In this document: one piece after another, positions 1-9,557 of the stretch
Layout: every line of letters begins with the position of its first letter
Numbering within the stretch: position 1 is the first letter of the stretch
Origin: an uncultured Alphaproteobacteria bacterium
GTDB lineage: Bacteria > Pseudomonadota > Alphaproteobacteria > HIMB59 > GCA-002718135
Reading direction: 5' to 3'
NCBI GenBank assembly: GCA_902594815.1
Contig: CACJNL010000005.1
Location: 1 to 64,000, forward strand
Length of the DNA stretch: 64,000 nucleotides
Notes under the pieces: model-generated
What the model was told of the DNA's origin: nothing
The model's database searches: none
What the model saw: the letters and a program-made list of their open reading frames with translations, nothing else
Translations under genes and position numbers: made by a program

Positions 1-377
1 AAAGATGTGAGTTTATCAAAAAAAGAAGCAAATAAAATTTGATTAATTTTTATATTTAGATTTTTAAGTAAAAGTAGTTTTACAATAAAGTAACCTATAA
101 TAGAAATTTGATCTACAAGATAACTTAATAAAGTTGGTAATAATAATTTATTAAAAGAAACTTTATTAGTTTGTTTGTAATTTACTAATATTAAATGTTT
201 TATTAATCCAAAAAAAATTTGAAAAAAAACGAATGTCAATGGAATAAAAAGGTATTTCCAATTCTTGGCAGTGCTTAACAATTCAGTCAGTTTGGATAAT
301 TCAATATTTTTTGAAAGAAAAAAAATTGACCCAAAAAGAACTAAAATTTTTATAAAATTTCTTAATTTAAATAACAT
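1..377 (-). CDS. Partial membrane protein, flippase-like (LPG-synthase TM / UPF0104 type)
   Basis: The gene starts at an ATG at 377-375 and runs off the left edge of the window, giving 125 visible codons. It overlaps the end of the aldo/keto reductase gene by 11 bases, so it is the next gene of the same left-going operon. The visible part has hydrophobic stretches at about residues 8-23, 42-62 and 78-102, separated by Lys-rich loops. A short helix ending in DKLTSF sits where the lysylphosphatidylglycerol-synthase transmembrane family (also found as AglD-like proteins in glycan loci) carries its 'ERLLD' helix. On that basis I suggest a flippase-like integral membrane protein. The similarity is weak and the protein is incomplete, so another polytopic polysaccharide protein is possible. 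Confidence 0.45.
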   Translation of the reverse strand, partial: MLFKLRNFIKILVLFGSIFFLSKNIELSKLTELLSTAKNWKYLFIPLTFVFFQIFFGLIKHLILVNYKQTNKVSFNKLLLPTLLSYLVDQISIIGYFIVKLLLLKNLNIKINQILFASFFDKLTS

Positions 378-1260
378 ATTTCCATTTGTTTGGCTTAATA
401 TAAATTTTATCTGTATTACTAATATTTATTATGTCGTCATTAATTAATTTTTTTTCAATTTTTAAACTAAAATCAAATATTTTTTTTAATTGATTAAAAT
501 TTTCTACACCAACTATACAAGAATTTACATGATCCCTTGAAAAGCTATGGTTGATACAATCACGCAGTTTAGATATTTTTTTTTTATTTCTAGTGATTTT
601 CCATTTTTTAAATGCATATTCTAATTTTTTAAATTCTGGAGGGATTTTATTTTTTAGCAATAATCCCTGTAAAAAAATTGATCTTGATTGAAATTCTATT
701 TTATTTTTATTTAATTTATTGATTGATTGCAATTTGTTAAAATCGTTATCAAATATATTTAAGGGAGCTTGCACAACATCTGGTTTTAATATTTTACACA
801 AATAGTTAAACTCTTTCATATCATATATTGAATATCCAATTTTTAGTGTTAGTTGTTTATTTTTAAAAAAATTCAATAAATCTATATATAATTTTTTATT
901 TTGTTTCATTGATCTAATTGGATCATGAAGTAAAATGCAATAAAATGAATTAATTTTTAATGTTCTTAATGATTCATATATTCTTTTTTTTAACTCCTTG
1001 AATACTTCTTTATCATTTCCAATTATATTAGGTATTTTTGTTGTGATTTCATAGTTGTTTAAATTATGTAGTTTTAAAATTTTATCGTTTTCATAATTTA
1101 ATGATGTATCAATTTTTTGTATATTGTTTTTTTTGCAAAAATTAAAAATGTTATTTATGTCTTTTAAATCTAATTTTCTATTATTTCTAAAACCATAATT
1201 TTGATTAAAATTTGCCGTCCCTATACTAATTTTATTTGCTAAATTTAAAGAATTTTTCAT
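367..1260 (-). CDS. Aldo/keto reductase family protein
   Basis: A 297-residue protein, near the usual AKR length. The catalytic tetrad can be placed in order: Asp51 (in KIDTSLNY), Tyr56, Lys75 (TTKIP) and His112 (LLHDP), with the family's N-terminal strand and turn (ISIGTANF, about residues 11-18). AKRs are NAD(P)H-dependent carbonyl reductases or dehydrogenases of the (beta/alpha)8 fold. Those in polysaccharide loci are usually assumed to act on keto-sugars or small precursors. The start overlaps the stop of the upstream FemAB-like gene by 4 bases, so the two are translationally coupled. The C-terminal cofactor region (around SCIVGVENFNQL) is present. The substrate cannot be told from the sequence. 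Confidence 0.8.
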   Translation of the reverse strand: MKNSLNLANKISIGTANFNQNYGFRNNRKLDLKDINNIFNFCKKNNIQKIDTSLNYENDKILKLHNLNNYEITTKIPNIIGNDKEVFKELKKRIYESLRTLKINSFYCILLHDPIRSMKQNKKLYIDLLNFFKNKQLTLKIGYSIYDMKEFNYLCKILKPDVVQAPLNIFDNDFNKLQSINKLNKNKIEFQSRSIFLQGLLLKNKIPPEFKKLEYAFKKWKITRNKKKISKLRDCINHSFSRDHVNSCIVGVENFNQLKKIFDFSLKIEKKLINDDIINISNTDKIYIKPNKWKYVI

Positions 1261-2321
1261 TTATATGAATGTTCAAAATTAAATCTTAAAAACCTATCTG
1301 TATTAAATTTGGTTTTAAAAAATGAAATATTTTTCTCTTTTTGATTTGCATGATTGTCAGCTGATATATGGCCAATTTTATACCATTTTAATTGCATTTT
1401 TTGCATATATTGTATTGCTAGCTGCTGCGTATAATGACCTAAAGGTTTATTAAATAACTCTCTTCTGTAAACGCCTGATGAGTATATTGCTTCTTTACTT
1501 GTGTAGCGAAAAAAACTACCACCTACAAATTTATTGTTTTTATCATACAAATGTATGGCAAATGCATTTTTATTGTTTATGTCTGCTATCTGACTTTCCC
1601 ATGTTTTGTCGCTTCTAGTTTTTTTACCAGCGAGTTCGAAATGAAGGTTTTTAAAGTCGTCCCAATCTATTTTATCAATGTTTTCAAATATTTTATATTT
1701 CCAAGTTTTTTTAGCTATTTGGATATCGCTTTTTGTACTTTTCGTCCAAAAACTTTTTATTTCATCAAAATTAAGTGATAAATCAACTAAAAGCTCAACT
1801 TCAGGAGTTATAGAGCAACCTCTTTTAAAGTTTTCATAAAACCATAAATCAATATCTTTTTCACCTGTAAAAGTACTAATGCTATTAACTTTATTTAATC
1901 TAAATTTTTTTGCTAAAAAATCTAAAATGCTCAGACAGCATTCGATGACTCTTTTTTTTAATTTATGATTTAAGTTTGTTAAAATATTTGGTGCTAATAT
2001 AGAAATACCATCATAAAATTGTGAACAAATAATTATTTTATTATCTTTAGTCAAATTAAGACATAATGGCCAAATAGCAATTTCATCATTATTTGATAAA
2101 AAGAATAATGAAAGATCAATAAATTTACTACCATTGTCGGTATAATATATTGTTTGATAATCTAACTCTTGATTAGAATAAAAAGTAGATGAGTAGTGCT
2201 GATTGTTTAAAAATTTATCCCATAACTCAAATGAACTATCTCTAAATTGTAATGATAATTTATGATTATGAGCAATTTTAATTAAGTTTTTAACTATGCT
2301 CAATTTGTCTATATTATTCAT
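1257..2321 (-). CDS. FemAB/BioF2-like GNAT-fold acyltransferase
   Basis: A 354-residue soluble protein that looks like the FemAB/BioF2 group of double-GNAT acyltransferases. The C-terminal half contains the pattern seen in these proteins: a strand with FVGGSFFRY (about 265-273), then SSGVYR, then a GHYTQQLAIQYM helix and WYKIG. Known members transfer amino acids or acyl groups to sugar-linked amines or peptidoglycan. Here it is the first gene of a left-going operon with an aldo/keto reductase and a membrane protein, back to back with a PseB-like dehydratase 69 bases away. An N-acyltransferase role on an amino sugar is therefore plausible but inferred. I see no membrane segment or signal peptide. 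Confidence 0.5.
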   Translation of the reverse strand: MNNIDKLSIVKNLIKIAHNHKLSLQFRDSSFELWDKFLNNQHYSSTFYSNQELDYQTIYYTDNGSKFIDLSLFFLSNNDEIAIWPLCLNLTKDNKIIICSQFYDGISILAPNILTNLNHKLKKRVIECCLSILDFLAKKFRLNKVNSISTFTGEKDIDLWFYENFKRGCSITPEVELLVDLSLNFDEIKSFWTKSTKSDIQIAKKTWKYKIFENIDKIDWDDFKNLHFELAGKKTRSDKTWESQIADINNKNAFAIHLYDKNNKFVGGSFFRYTSKEAIYSSGVYRRELFNKPLGHYTQQLAIQYMQKMQLKWYKIGHISADNHANQKEKNISFFKTKFNTDRFLRFNFEHSYK

Positions 2322-2390
2322 TTTATAGATTATTATTGTTAATTTAGTTTTATATGATAATTAATTTTTTTCTATAAAGTTGTATTAATA

Positions 2391-3392
2391 ATGAGGAATA
2401 AATCAATTTTGCTTACAGGAGCTACGGGCTCTTTTGGAAATGCATATATTGAGTCTATATTAAAATCAAAAATTCAACCTAAAAAACTAGTTGTTTATTC
2501 TAGAGATGAACTAAAACAATTCGAATTACAAAAAAAATATGACCCAGAAAAATACCCTTTCATGCGTTATTTTATTGGTGACATTAGAGATTATAGAAGA
2601 TTGAAGATGGCGTTAGAAGATATAGATGTTGTTATACATGCAGCGGCTTTAAAACAAGTAGATACAGCTGAGTATAACCCTTTTGAGTTTATAAAGACAA
2701 ATATATTAGGTGCACAAAATTTAGTTGAAGCATGTCTTGAAACAAAAGTAAGTAATGTAATTGCTTTATCTACTGATAAAGCAGTATCACCAGTAAACTT
2801 ATATGGAGCAACAAAATTATGTTCAGATAAAATCTTTATCAGTGCTAATCAAATTAAAGGTAAAAAAAATATCAAGTTTAGTTTGGTTAGATATGGAAAT
2901 GTTCTAGGAAGTAGAGGTTCAGTGCTTCCTAAATTCATCAATCAGATTAATTCTGGAGCTTTTACAATTACGGATAGCGAAATGACTAGATTCAATATTC
3001 TTTTGAGTGAAGGTATTGATTTAGTTAACTGGGCAATTAAAAATAATATTGGAGGAGAAATATTTGTACCAAAACTTGCTTCCTACAAAATAACTGATTT
3101 GGCGAAAGCTTTAAATGAAAAAAATCAATTAAAATTTATTGGTATAAGGCCTGGTGAAAAAATTCATGAAGTTTTACTTTCTAAAGAAGAAAGTAATTTT
3201 GCATATGATACAGGTAAAAATTATATTATTCTTAATCACTACTCTGAAAAAAAAATATCAAAAAAATTAAAAACTAAATACAAAAAATTTAAAAAAGTAG
3301 AAAAAGACTTTGAGTACCAAAGTGGCTCAAATCATAAATTTTTAAATGTAAAAGAAATTAGAGATATAATAAACAAAAATTTTTTAATATAA
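2391..3392 (+). CDS. pseB: UDP-N-acetylglucosamine 4,6-dehydratase (inverting, PseB-like)
   Basis: A 333-residue extended SDR of the PseB/FlaA1 group. It has the NAD-binding GATGSFG (residues 10-16), the PseB-type YSRDE (36-40), and the catalytic set Thr128-Asp129-Lys130 with Tyr138 and Lys142 (LYGATK). Enzymes with this layout convert UDP-GlcNAc to the 4-keto-6-deoxy-L-arabino-hexulose. That product is the first intermediate of pseudaminic acid and also of several L-sugars. It opens the long right-going operon, with its stop 2 bases before the UDP-glucuronate epimerase-like gene. The C-terminal ~40 residues are very Lys-rich. The dehydratase call is firm; whether the product goes to pseudaminate is open, because PseC and PseH are not clearly identified here. 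Confidence 0.85.
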   Translation: MRNKSILLTGATGSFGNAYIESILKSKIQPKKLVVYSRDELKQFELQKKYDPEKYPFMRYFIGDIRDYRRLKMALEDIDVVIHAAALKQVDTAEYNPFEFIKTNILGAQNLVEACLETKVSNVIALSTDKAVSPVNLYGATKLCSDKIFISANQIKGKKNIKFSLVRYGNVLGSRGSVLPKFINQINSGAFTITDSEMTRFNILLSEGIDLVNWAIKNNIGGEIFVPKLASYKITDLAKALNEKNQLKFIGIRPGEKIHEVLLSKEESNFAYDTGKNYIILNHYSEKKISKKLKTKYKKFKKVEKDFEYQSGSNHKFLNVKEIRDIINKNFLI

Positions 3393-3394
3393 TA

Positions 3395-4369
3395 ATGCAA
3401 AATAAGTCATTAATATTAATCACAGGATGTGCTGGTTTTATTGGCTTTCATCTTGCAGAAAAATTATTAAAGAAAAATCAAATTATTCATGGATACGATA
3501 ATTTAAATAATTACTATGATATTAAATTAAAGGAAGACAGGTTAAAAATTTTAAAAAAATATAGTAACTTTAAATTCAAACAAATTGATATATCTAATTA
3601 CAAAAGAATATACCAAGATTTTAAAAAAAATAATTATCGGTTCGTTATTAACTTGGCAGCTCAAGCTGGAGTTAGATATTCAGTTGAAAACCCTAGAGCA
3701 TATTTCGATAATAATTTGTTGGGTTTTTTTAATATTCTAGAAGTATCAAGAACTTTTAAAATTAAGCATTTGTTATATGCTTCGACAAGTTCAGTTTACG
3801 GAGAAAACAATAAATTTCCTCTAAAAGAAAATTATGAAACTTCTAATCCACTAACTTTCTACGCTGCTACTAAAAAATCTAATGAAGTTATGGCTTATTC
3901 TTACAGTAATATATATAAACTTCCATCAACTGGATTAAGATTTTTTACTGTTTATGGACCATATGGAAGACCTGATATGGCATTGTTTAAGTTTGTCGAA
4001 TCAATTTTAAATAAAAAAAATTTGAACTTATTTAATAGAGGGAATCATGAAAGAGATTTTACATATGTTGATGATGTTGTGAACGCTATTGACAAATTAA
4101 TTAAGTTGCCTCCAAAAAAAAATATACCTCATGATATCTTTAACATTGCCTCGTCAAAGCCAATAAAATTAAAAAAATATTTGAATATAATTGAAAATAA
4201 TTTAAATTATAAAGCCAAAATCAAGTTAAAAGAAATGCAAATAGGCGATATAAAAAAAACTCATGGCAGCATAGATAAAATTTTTAAAAAAATCAATTTT
4301 AAGCCTAATACAAAAATTCAAAACGGCATAAGTAAATTTATCAATTGGTATAAAAATGAATACAAATAG
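3395..4369 (+). CDS. NAD-dependent epimerase, UDP-glucuronate 4-epimerase type
   Basis: A 324-residue extended SDR. Visible motifs are GCAGFIG (11-17), the LAAQAGVRYS block (87-96) typical of UDP-glucuronate 4-epimerases, the catalytic Ser/Thr-Tyr-Lys set (TSS near 131, Tyr156 and Lys160 in FYAATK) and YGPYGRPDMA. UDP-glucuronate 4-epimerase makes UDP-galacturonate for surface polysaccharide. Close relatives act on UDP-GlcNAc or its acids, so the exact sugar is not certain. It lies 2 bases after the 4,6-dehydratase and overlaps the next membrane-protein gene by 14 bases. Confidence 0.8.
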   Translation: MQNKSLILITGCAGFIGFHLAEKLLKKNQIIHGYDNLNNYYDIKLKEDRLKILKKYSNFKFKQIDISNYKRIYQDFKKNNYRFVINLAAQAGVRYSVENPRAYFDNNLLGFFNILEVSRTFKIKHLLYASTSSVYGENNKFPLKENYETSNPLTFYAATKKSNEVMAYSYSNIYKLPSTGLRFFTVYGPYGRPDMALFKFVESILNKKNLNLFNRGNHERDFTYVDDVVNAIDKLIKLPPKKNIPHDIFNIASSKPIKLKKYLNIIENNLNYKAKIKLKEMQIGDIKKTHGSIDKIFKKINFKPNTKIQNGISKFINWYKNEYK

Positions 4370-5297
4370 TAATGTTAGTTTTCTTGATTTAAAATTTGCA
4401 TCTTATTATACAATTATAACTATTTTTATTTTATCTTTTTTTATTTTCAATATCCTAGGATATATTTTATACCGTATGCAAGGTTCAAATTATGTAGTAA
4501 TTGTTGAAATTGAAACAGATTTTAAAAATAGCTATTTTTCATTTATTGAAAGAGCAATTATTGATTATGAAAATAAAATATTTATTCAAAAGACTGATAA
4601 AAAATTAGAAAAAAATTTTATAAAAAAAATTCTTTATAATGTAACAACTAAAAAAGATTTCATAAAAGAATTTAGTATAGTTCTTGGACCAGAAATTAAA
4701 GAAGATTTATCAAATTTTCAAGTTTTTGATATACAATATAATGAATTGAATTCATTTCTTATAAAAGTTGAAGCACAAGATTTAGTTATAGCAAATAAAA
4801 AAATTGATTGGTTTATTAAATATCTCAAAGAACAAAATTTCAAGATTTATTTGGATAGTCTTAATAATTATTTGTCCTTCATAACTAATGCATATGAATT
4901 AGCACACAAAAATAAAAATAATTTTTCATACAATATTGATGGAAAAGAATTAATAAATATTGCTAATCAAAAAATTGTCTTGGATCTTCTATGTAAAGAT
5001 CAGGAATATTCAGAAGTTTGTAAAATTTTAAAAGAATATAGTGCTGATATTTTATTAAAAGACACAAGTAATAATATAGTTACTTATAAAAATGCTGATG
5101 ATTTATTAGTTAGCGCTGGTATTAAAAAAAATCATTTTTTAAATACTGATATAATTTACGAATATAAAAGAGATGTTTATACTTCGAATTTTAACATTTT
5201 TACAGCAATATTTATTGCTACCTTGTTTAGTATTTTTGTATCTTCATTTATTATAATAATTTTATTTCTAATTTATAAAATTAGAAACAATGAATAA
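4356..5297 (+). CDS. Membrane protein with Wzz-like topology, function unknown
   Basis: I do not recognise this 313-residue protein by family. It has one hydrophobic segment near the N terminus (about 16-38), a long charged middle of roughly 240 residues predicted to be outside the membrane, and one hydrophobic segment at the C terminus (about 283-308) followed by a short basic tail. This two-helix layout is that of polysaccharide co-polymerases (Wzz), and the position just before an O-antigen ligase-family gene fits such a role. However, the Pro-rich stretch usual before the second Wzz helix is not seen. It overlaps both neighbours (14 and 8 bases), so it belongs to the operon. Confidence 0.5.
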   Translation: MNTNSNVSFLDLKFASYYTIITIFILSFFIFNILGYILYRMQGSNYVVIVEIETDFKNSYFSFIERAIIDYENKIFIQKTDKKLEKNFIKKILYNVTTKKDFIKEFSIVLGPEIKEDLSNFQVFDIQYNELNSFLIKVEAQDLVIANKKIDWFIKYLKEQNFKIYLDSLNNYLSFITNAYELAHKNKNNFSYNIDGKELINIANQKIVLDLLCKDQEYSEVCKILKEYSADILLKDTSNNIVTYKNADDLLVSAGIKKNHFLNTDIIYEYKRDVYTSNFNIFTAIFIATLFSIFVSSFIIIILFLIYKIRNNE

Positions 5298-6516
5298 ATA
5301 CTCATTAAACTTATTATCTTATTTCATATATTTATTACCATTAACTCTTATAATAGGTCAGGCAGCGGTATCTATAAATGTTTTTTTTATTTCCATTATA
5401 TATTTAATATTTATAATTAGTAGAAAAGTAAAATTAGATTATAATTTTTTAATAATTTTATTTATAATATTTTATTTTGTAGCTTTAATTAGTGCAACTA
5501 TTTCCGATTATAAGTTTTATTCATTTAAGCATGCATCATTGTTTATTAGATTCTTTTTATTGTCTCTTGCTATTTATTTTATTTTGAATCAACTTACAAA
5601 TGTTTCTAAATTTTTATTATACATATTTTTTTACATTTCTTTAATTGTGATCATTGTTGCAATATCCCAATATATTTTTAGTTTAACTATTTTTTCTGAA
5701 AAATATATTTTGGGGGATTCAGCCAGACTATCTGGAATTTTTGGTAAAGAAAATATCCTTGGTAGTTATTTATTTAAATTATATCCAATATTACTATCAT
5801 TATTTTTTATTAATTATAAAAAAAATACTAATTTAGTAACTTTTTTTTTAATTTTATTATTTTTTTTTAATTTGTTTGTAATTACAATTTCAGGAGAGAG
5901 AACTTCTCTAATTATGTTTATGTTAACAAATTTAATGATTCTTTTTTTTTTGAAAAGAAATTATATTTTTAAATTAAATATTTTTTTAATAATAATTATT
6001 TTTCCAGCCTTAATACTAAGTTTTAATCCAAAAATAAAATATCGCATCGTGGATTATACATTTGAGCAAATAAGTTTTAAACCCCCCTTTATAAAAGATG
6101 ATGTTTATAAGGATTTATTTTCAACGTCTCTGGAAATTTTTAATGATAACAAAATTTTAGGATCTGGACCAAATACTTTTAGAAAAAAATGTGCTGAAGT
6201 CAAATATGAAAAAAAACATAGTTGCTCCACTTCACCTCATAATTTTTATTTACAAGTTTTGACTGAAACAGGGATCATTGGATTTATAATTATATTAGTA
6301 TTTTATTTTTATTTCATAATAAATCTTCTAAAAACTACTTTTAAAAAAAATGTAAATGAAAACTATTTTAATGCATATATTTTAATAAATATTTCAATTC
6401 TAATTAATTTTTTTCCTTTTATGCAAACAGGCTCCTTTTTTTCTAATTGGCTAATGACAATTTCTTGTTTACCATTTGGTTTCTATTTTTATTATAAAAA
6501 CTTACTTACAAAATGA
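5290..6516 (+). CDS. O-antigen ligase/polymerase family (Wzy_C) membrane protein
   Basis: A 408-residue polytopic inner-membrane protein with about ten hydrophobic segments. It has the large extracytoplasmic loop of the WaaL/Wzy_C family between about residues 265 and 325. The family's conserved points are present: a helix with SGERTS near the middle, SGPNTF in the loop, and the SPHNFYLQVLTETG segment that follows it. Members either polymerise repeat units or transfer finished chains to lipid A or protein. It overlaps the next gene by 4 bases (ATGA). A second, unrelated polymerase candidate (EpsG type) lies at 11053, so this one may be the ligase; that division of labour is inference. Confidence 0.8.
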   Translation: MNKYSLNLLSYFIYLLPLTLIIGQAAVSINVFFISIIYLIFIISRKVKLDYNFLIILFIIFYFVALISATISDYKFYSFKHASLFIRFFLLSLAIYFILNQLTNVSKFLLYIFFYISLIVIIVAISQYIFSLTIFSEKYILGDSARLSGIFGKENILGSYLFKLYPILLSLFFINYKKNTNLVTFFLILLFFFNLFVITISGERTSLIMFMLTNLMILFFLKRNYIFKLNIFLIIIIFPALILSFNPKIKYRIVDYTFEQISFKPPFIKDDVYKDLFSTSLEIFNDNKILGSGPNTFRKKCAEVKYEKKHSCSTSPHNFYLQVLTETGIIGFIIILVFYFYFIINLLKTTFKKNVNENYFNAYILINISILINFFPFMQTGSFFSNWLMTISCLPFGFYFYYKNLLTK

Positions 6517-7823
6517 TATCAATAAAATTTAAAATTTTTACTTATCTTGTCAGTCTTTTATTTTTTTTTAGACAATTTTACTTAATAAATATTTTGTGGA
6601 TATTGTTTACAAAAAAAATTTATTTTAATAGTTCTAATAGGAAAAATGTCTTTATTATACCTAAATCAGGTGGCTTAAATGATTTGATCAATGATTTTAA
6701 TAAGGCAGAATATCATAAAAATAAAATAAATTTATTTAGTTTAAATAGATATTTTTTTTCGCCCATTTGGAAACACCTTAATATAAAATATAGTTTAAAA
6801 GATATTAAAGATAAAAGTAAAAATAATAAAAAAGCCTTACTATTTAGAAAATCATTGCGTAAAATTATGAATTACTATTTAAAATATAATAAAATTGATT
6901 TACTTATTACATTTAATTTCTATGATTTAGAGTTTGAATTTTTAGAAGTTCTTAAAGAGCTTGAAGTTAAAACTTTAATATATTTTAAAGAATCACTAAA
7001 ATCTCAAAATAATTGGAATGAAATAACAAAAGTTTATGGTCAAAATTTTTATAGCTTCAAAAACAGCAAAAATTTTTTTATGGCTGTATATACGGAAAAT
7101 GCTAAAAATGCTTTTATAAAAGCAGAATTAGTAAATACTAAAAATATAAATAGAGTTGGCTGTGGTCGTTTAGATTATTCATTTGCTTTAAAAAATAAAT
7201 TTAATCCGATTAATAAAAGGTTTAAGATTTTATATTATCTGATTCAAAATACTGCATGTCTTCCTGTATTTAATGGTTATATATATATGGATGAAAAGCA
7301 ATTAAATTTAGATGGTCATAATTGGTCAAATTTATCTAAAAGAGCGAACGCATTTATATTAGATTTTGCAAAAAAGTACCCAGATGTAGATATAGTTTTA
7401 AAAAGTAAAGTGGGCTTCGAAGATGAGCAACTTTATGATTTTAATAATAAATTACCTGGAAATTTTAAAATAATAAGAGGAGGAGTTGGTCATGATCTTT
7501 TGAGAGATTCAGACTTAGTAATTGGTTTTAATAGTACTGCAATTTTTGAAGCTATAGCCGCATGTAAACCTACGATTACTCTTAATTTTGCTGACTCTTA
7601 TCATAAAGATTTAAGCCAATTTCTATTAGATGATAGCAATTTACTTAATGAGGCAAATAATGAAAAAGATTTGGAAAATAAAATATTTCAAATAATTAAA
7701 AACAAGTCAAAAAAAATTGATATAACAGATAAACATAAAAAGTTATTGAAACATTATTTAGGAAATGACAATGGAAAAGCCAGTAAGGAAATTGTAGAAT
7801 ACATCACAAAAATTTTGACTTAA
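6513..7823 (+). CDS. GT-B glycosyltransferase-like surface carbohydrate protein
   Basis: A 436-residue protein with a hydrophobic N-terminal segment (about 8-30) and a C-terminal half that resembles the nucleotide-binding domain of capsule and CDP-glycerol type GT-B transferases. It has a VVLKSK-like strand (DIVLKSKVG), then DLLRDSDLVIGFNST and an AIFEAIAACKPTITL helix-strand, the usual 'S/T-x-x-x-E' donor-site region. It overlaps the O-antigen ligase-family gene by 4 bases and precedes the ABC exporter by 12 bases. A membrane-associated transferase acting on a lipid-linked glycan is the most likely role. Donor and acceptor are not readable from the sequence. Confidence 0.55.
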   Translation: MISIKFKIFTYLVSLLFFFRQFYLINILWILFTKKIYFNSSNRKNVFIIPKSGGLNDLINDFNKAEYHKNKINLFSLNRYFFSPIWKHLNIKYSLKDIKDKSKNNKKALLFRKSLRKIMNYYLKYNKIDLLITFNFYDLEFEFLEVLKELEVKTLIYFKESLKSQNNWNEITKVYGQNFYSFKNSKNFFMAVYTENAKNAFIKAELVNTKNINRVGCGRLDYSFALKNKFNPINKRFKILYYLIQNTACLPVFNGYIYMDEKQLNLDGHNWSNLSKRANAFILDFAKKYPDVDIVLKSKVGFEDEQLYDFNNKLPGNFKIIRGGVGHDLLRDSDLVIGFNSTAIFEAIAACKPTITLNFADSYHKDLSQFLLDDSNLLNEANNEKDLENKIFQIIKNKSKKIDITDKHKKLLKHYLGNDNGKASKEIVEYITKILT

Positions 7824-7835
7824 ATTTTATCTTAA

Positions 7836-9557
7836 ATGAAAAAAATATCTAAAATTTTAAATCCAAAACATTTTAAATTTTTAATATTGATTTGTTTATT
7901 TTCTGTACTAGTAGTTTTTATAGAAATGCTAGGCATATCTATGCTTTTGCCCTTACTAGAAACACTTTTTAATAACAATTCAGAATCTTTTGTGTCCAAT
8001 ATAACGAATATTTTTTTTAATGAGATATTTATTTTAAATGAATTAAATGAAAGAATAATTTTCTTATCATTTTCAATTATTGCAATTTTTTCTATAAAAA
8101 CTGTTATTATTTCTATTTTTTTATGGCTGAGACAAAAATTTGTTTATATGGTTCAAGCAGATCTATCAATAATTTTATTTAAAAAATATCTCAATCAGAA
8201 ATATAAATTTCATATTAACAATAATTCTGCTTTTTTAATTCGAAATATCAATACAGAGGTTCCTGAATTCACAAGTCATGTGCTGAATTCTATAATAATT
8301 TTATTTACTGAATTCTTACTTTTTGCAGCAATTTCTGTAGTACTTTATCTTTATGACCCTTTAAGTTTCTTTATTTCAATTGCCTACTTTAGTTTAATTT
8401 TTTTATTGTTTTATTTCTTTCTAAGAAAAAACACAGTTATATGGGGATTTAGCAGGCAGAATTATGAGGGTAAAAAATTTTTTTACATACAACAATCTTT
8501 AGAGTCAATTAAAGAATTAAAGATTAATAAAAAAGAAAGTTATTTTATAAAAAATTTTAATGATGTGGTTTTAAAATTAGCTAGTGTTACAACGCTATAT
8601 AATACTTTTCTTCAACTACCTAGAATCTTAATTGAGTATTTGGTTATAATATTAGCTTGTACTATTATCATAACCTTTGTATTTCTTGGTAAAGATACTC
8701 AATTTATATTTTCTACATTTAGTATTTTTGCAATAGCTTTTTTAAGATTGATGCCATCTCTTAAACAATTTATTAACTCTTATCAAAAATTTAAATTTAG
8801 TATTCCGGTAATTAATATTTTGTATGAGCAAATTCACTCTGACTTTAATGAAGAAAATATAGTTCATGATAAAGAGATTAATTTTGAGAAAAATATTATT
8901 TTTGAAAATGTAAATTTCAAATATAACGATAAAAAAAATTATTTTAATCTTCAAGATATAAATATTATAATTCAAAAGAATACTTCAATAGGAATTGTTG
9001 GTAAAAGTGGTGAAGGTAAATCTACTTTTGTAAATCTTTTAATAGGTATACTAGAGCCTTATTCTGGTAAAATAAAATTAGATAATAAAGTAATCAATAT
9101 CCCATTATACAAAACTAATCTAAAAATTGGTTATGTTCCTCAAAATTCTTATATGTTTGATTGTTCTATAGCTGAAAATATTGCATATGGTATAAATTAT
9201 AATGATATAGATTTTTCAAGAGTTAAAGAAGTATTGAAGCAAGTAGAATTGTATAATGACATAGAAAAACTTCAAAATAAATATAATACTAATGTTGGGG
9301 AAAAAGGTGTAAAGTTATCTGGCGGACAAATACAACGGATAGCTATAGCAAGAGCCTTGTATATGACTCCTGATCTGATTATTCTTGATGAAATAACAAA
9401 TTCACTTGATAGCAAAACAGAGATTGAGATTGTTAAAACTATTGAAAAATTAATGCTAAACAAAACTATTATTATTATTTCCCACTCTTCTAGAATTTTA
9501 GAAAACTGTAATAAAATATATCAAATAAAAGGATCGAGACTAACGTTAAATAAATAA
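7836..9557 (+). CDS. ABC transporter half-size permease-ATPase (MsbA/PglK-like flippase)
   Basis: A 573-residue exporter half-transporter: six transmembrane helices in about residues 15-320 followed by an ATPase domain. Walker A is GKSGEGKST (389-397), the ABC signature LSGGQ is at 494-498, Walker B is around 513-519 (DLIILDE), and an H-loop His lies in IIISHSS. Homodimers of this kind move lipid-linked oligosaccharides (PglK/WlaB) or lipid A (MsbA) across the inner membrane. In an operon of glycosyltransferases and a polymerase, a lipid-linked glycan is the natural substrate. The stop (TAA at 9555-9557) abuts the next ATG directly. Confidence 0.85.
   Translation: MKKISKILNPKHFKFLILICLFSVLVVFIEMLGISMLLPLLETLFNNNSESFVSNITNIFFNEIFILNELNERIIFLSFSIIAIFSIKTVIISIFLWLRQKFVYMVQADLSIILFKKYLNQKYKFHINNNSAFLIRNINTEVPEFTSHVLNSIIILFTEFLLFAAISVVLYLYDPLSFFISIAYFSLIFLLFYFFLRKNTVIWGFSRQNYEGKKFFYIQQSLESIKELKINKKESYFIKNFNDVVLKLASVTTLYNTFLQLPRILIEYLVIILACTIIITFVFLGKDTQFIFSTFSIFAIAFLRLMPSLKQFINSYQKFKFSIPVINILYEQIHSDFNEENIVHDKEINFEKNIIFENVNFKYNDKKNYFNLQDINIIIQKNTSIGIVGKSGEGKSTFVNLLIGILEPYSGKIKLDNKVINIPLYKTNLKIGYVPQNSYMFDCSIAENIAYGINYNDIDFSRVKEVLKQVELYNDIEKLQNKYNTNVGEKGVKLSGGQIQRIAIARALYMTPDLIILDEITNSLDSKTEIEIVKTIEKLMLNKTIIIISHSSRILENCNKIYQIKGSRLTLNK

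Noticed and set aside
265-447. Rightward 60-codon open frame at the left edge
   Set aside because: It lies antisense to the flippase-like and aldo/keto reductase genes, has a low-complexity translation and no ribosome site; it is a shadow of AT-rich coding DNA.
2322-2378. TTTATAGA (2322-2329) and TCTATAAA (2371-2378) inverted octamers in the divergent gap before pseB
   Set aside because: They are 41 bases apart and look like mirrored -10-type AT sequences; not distinctive enough in this base composition.
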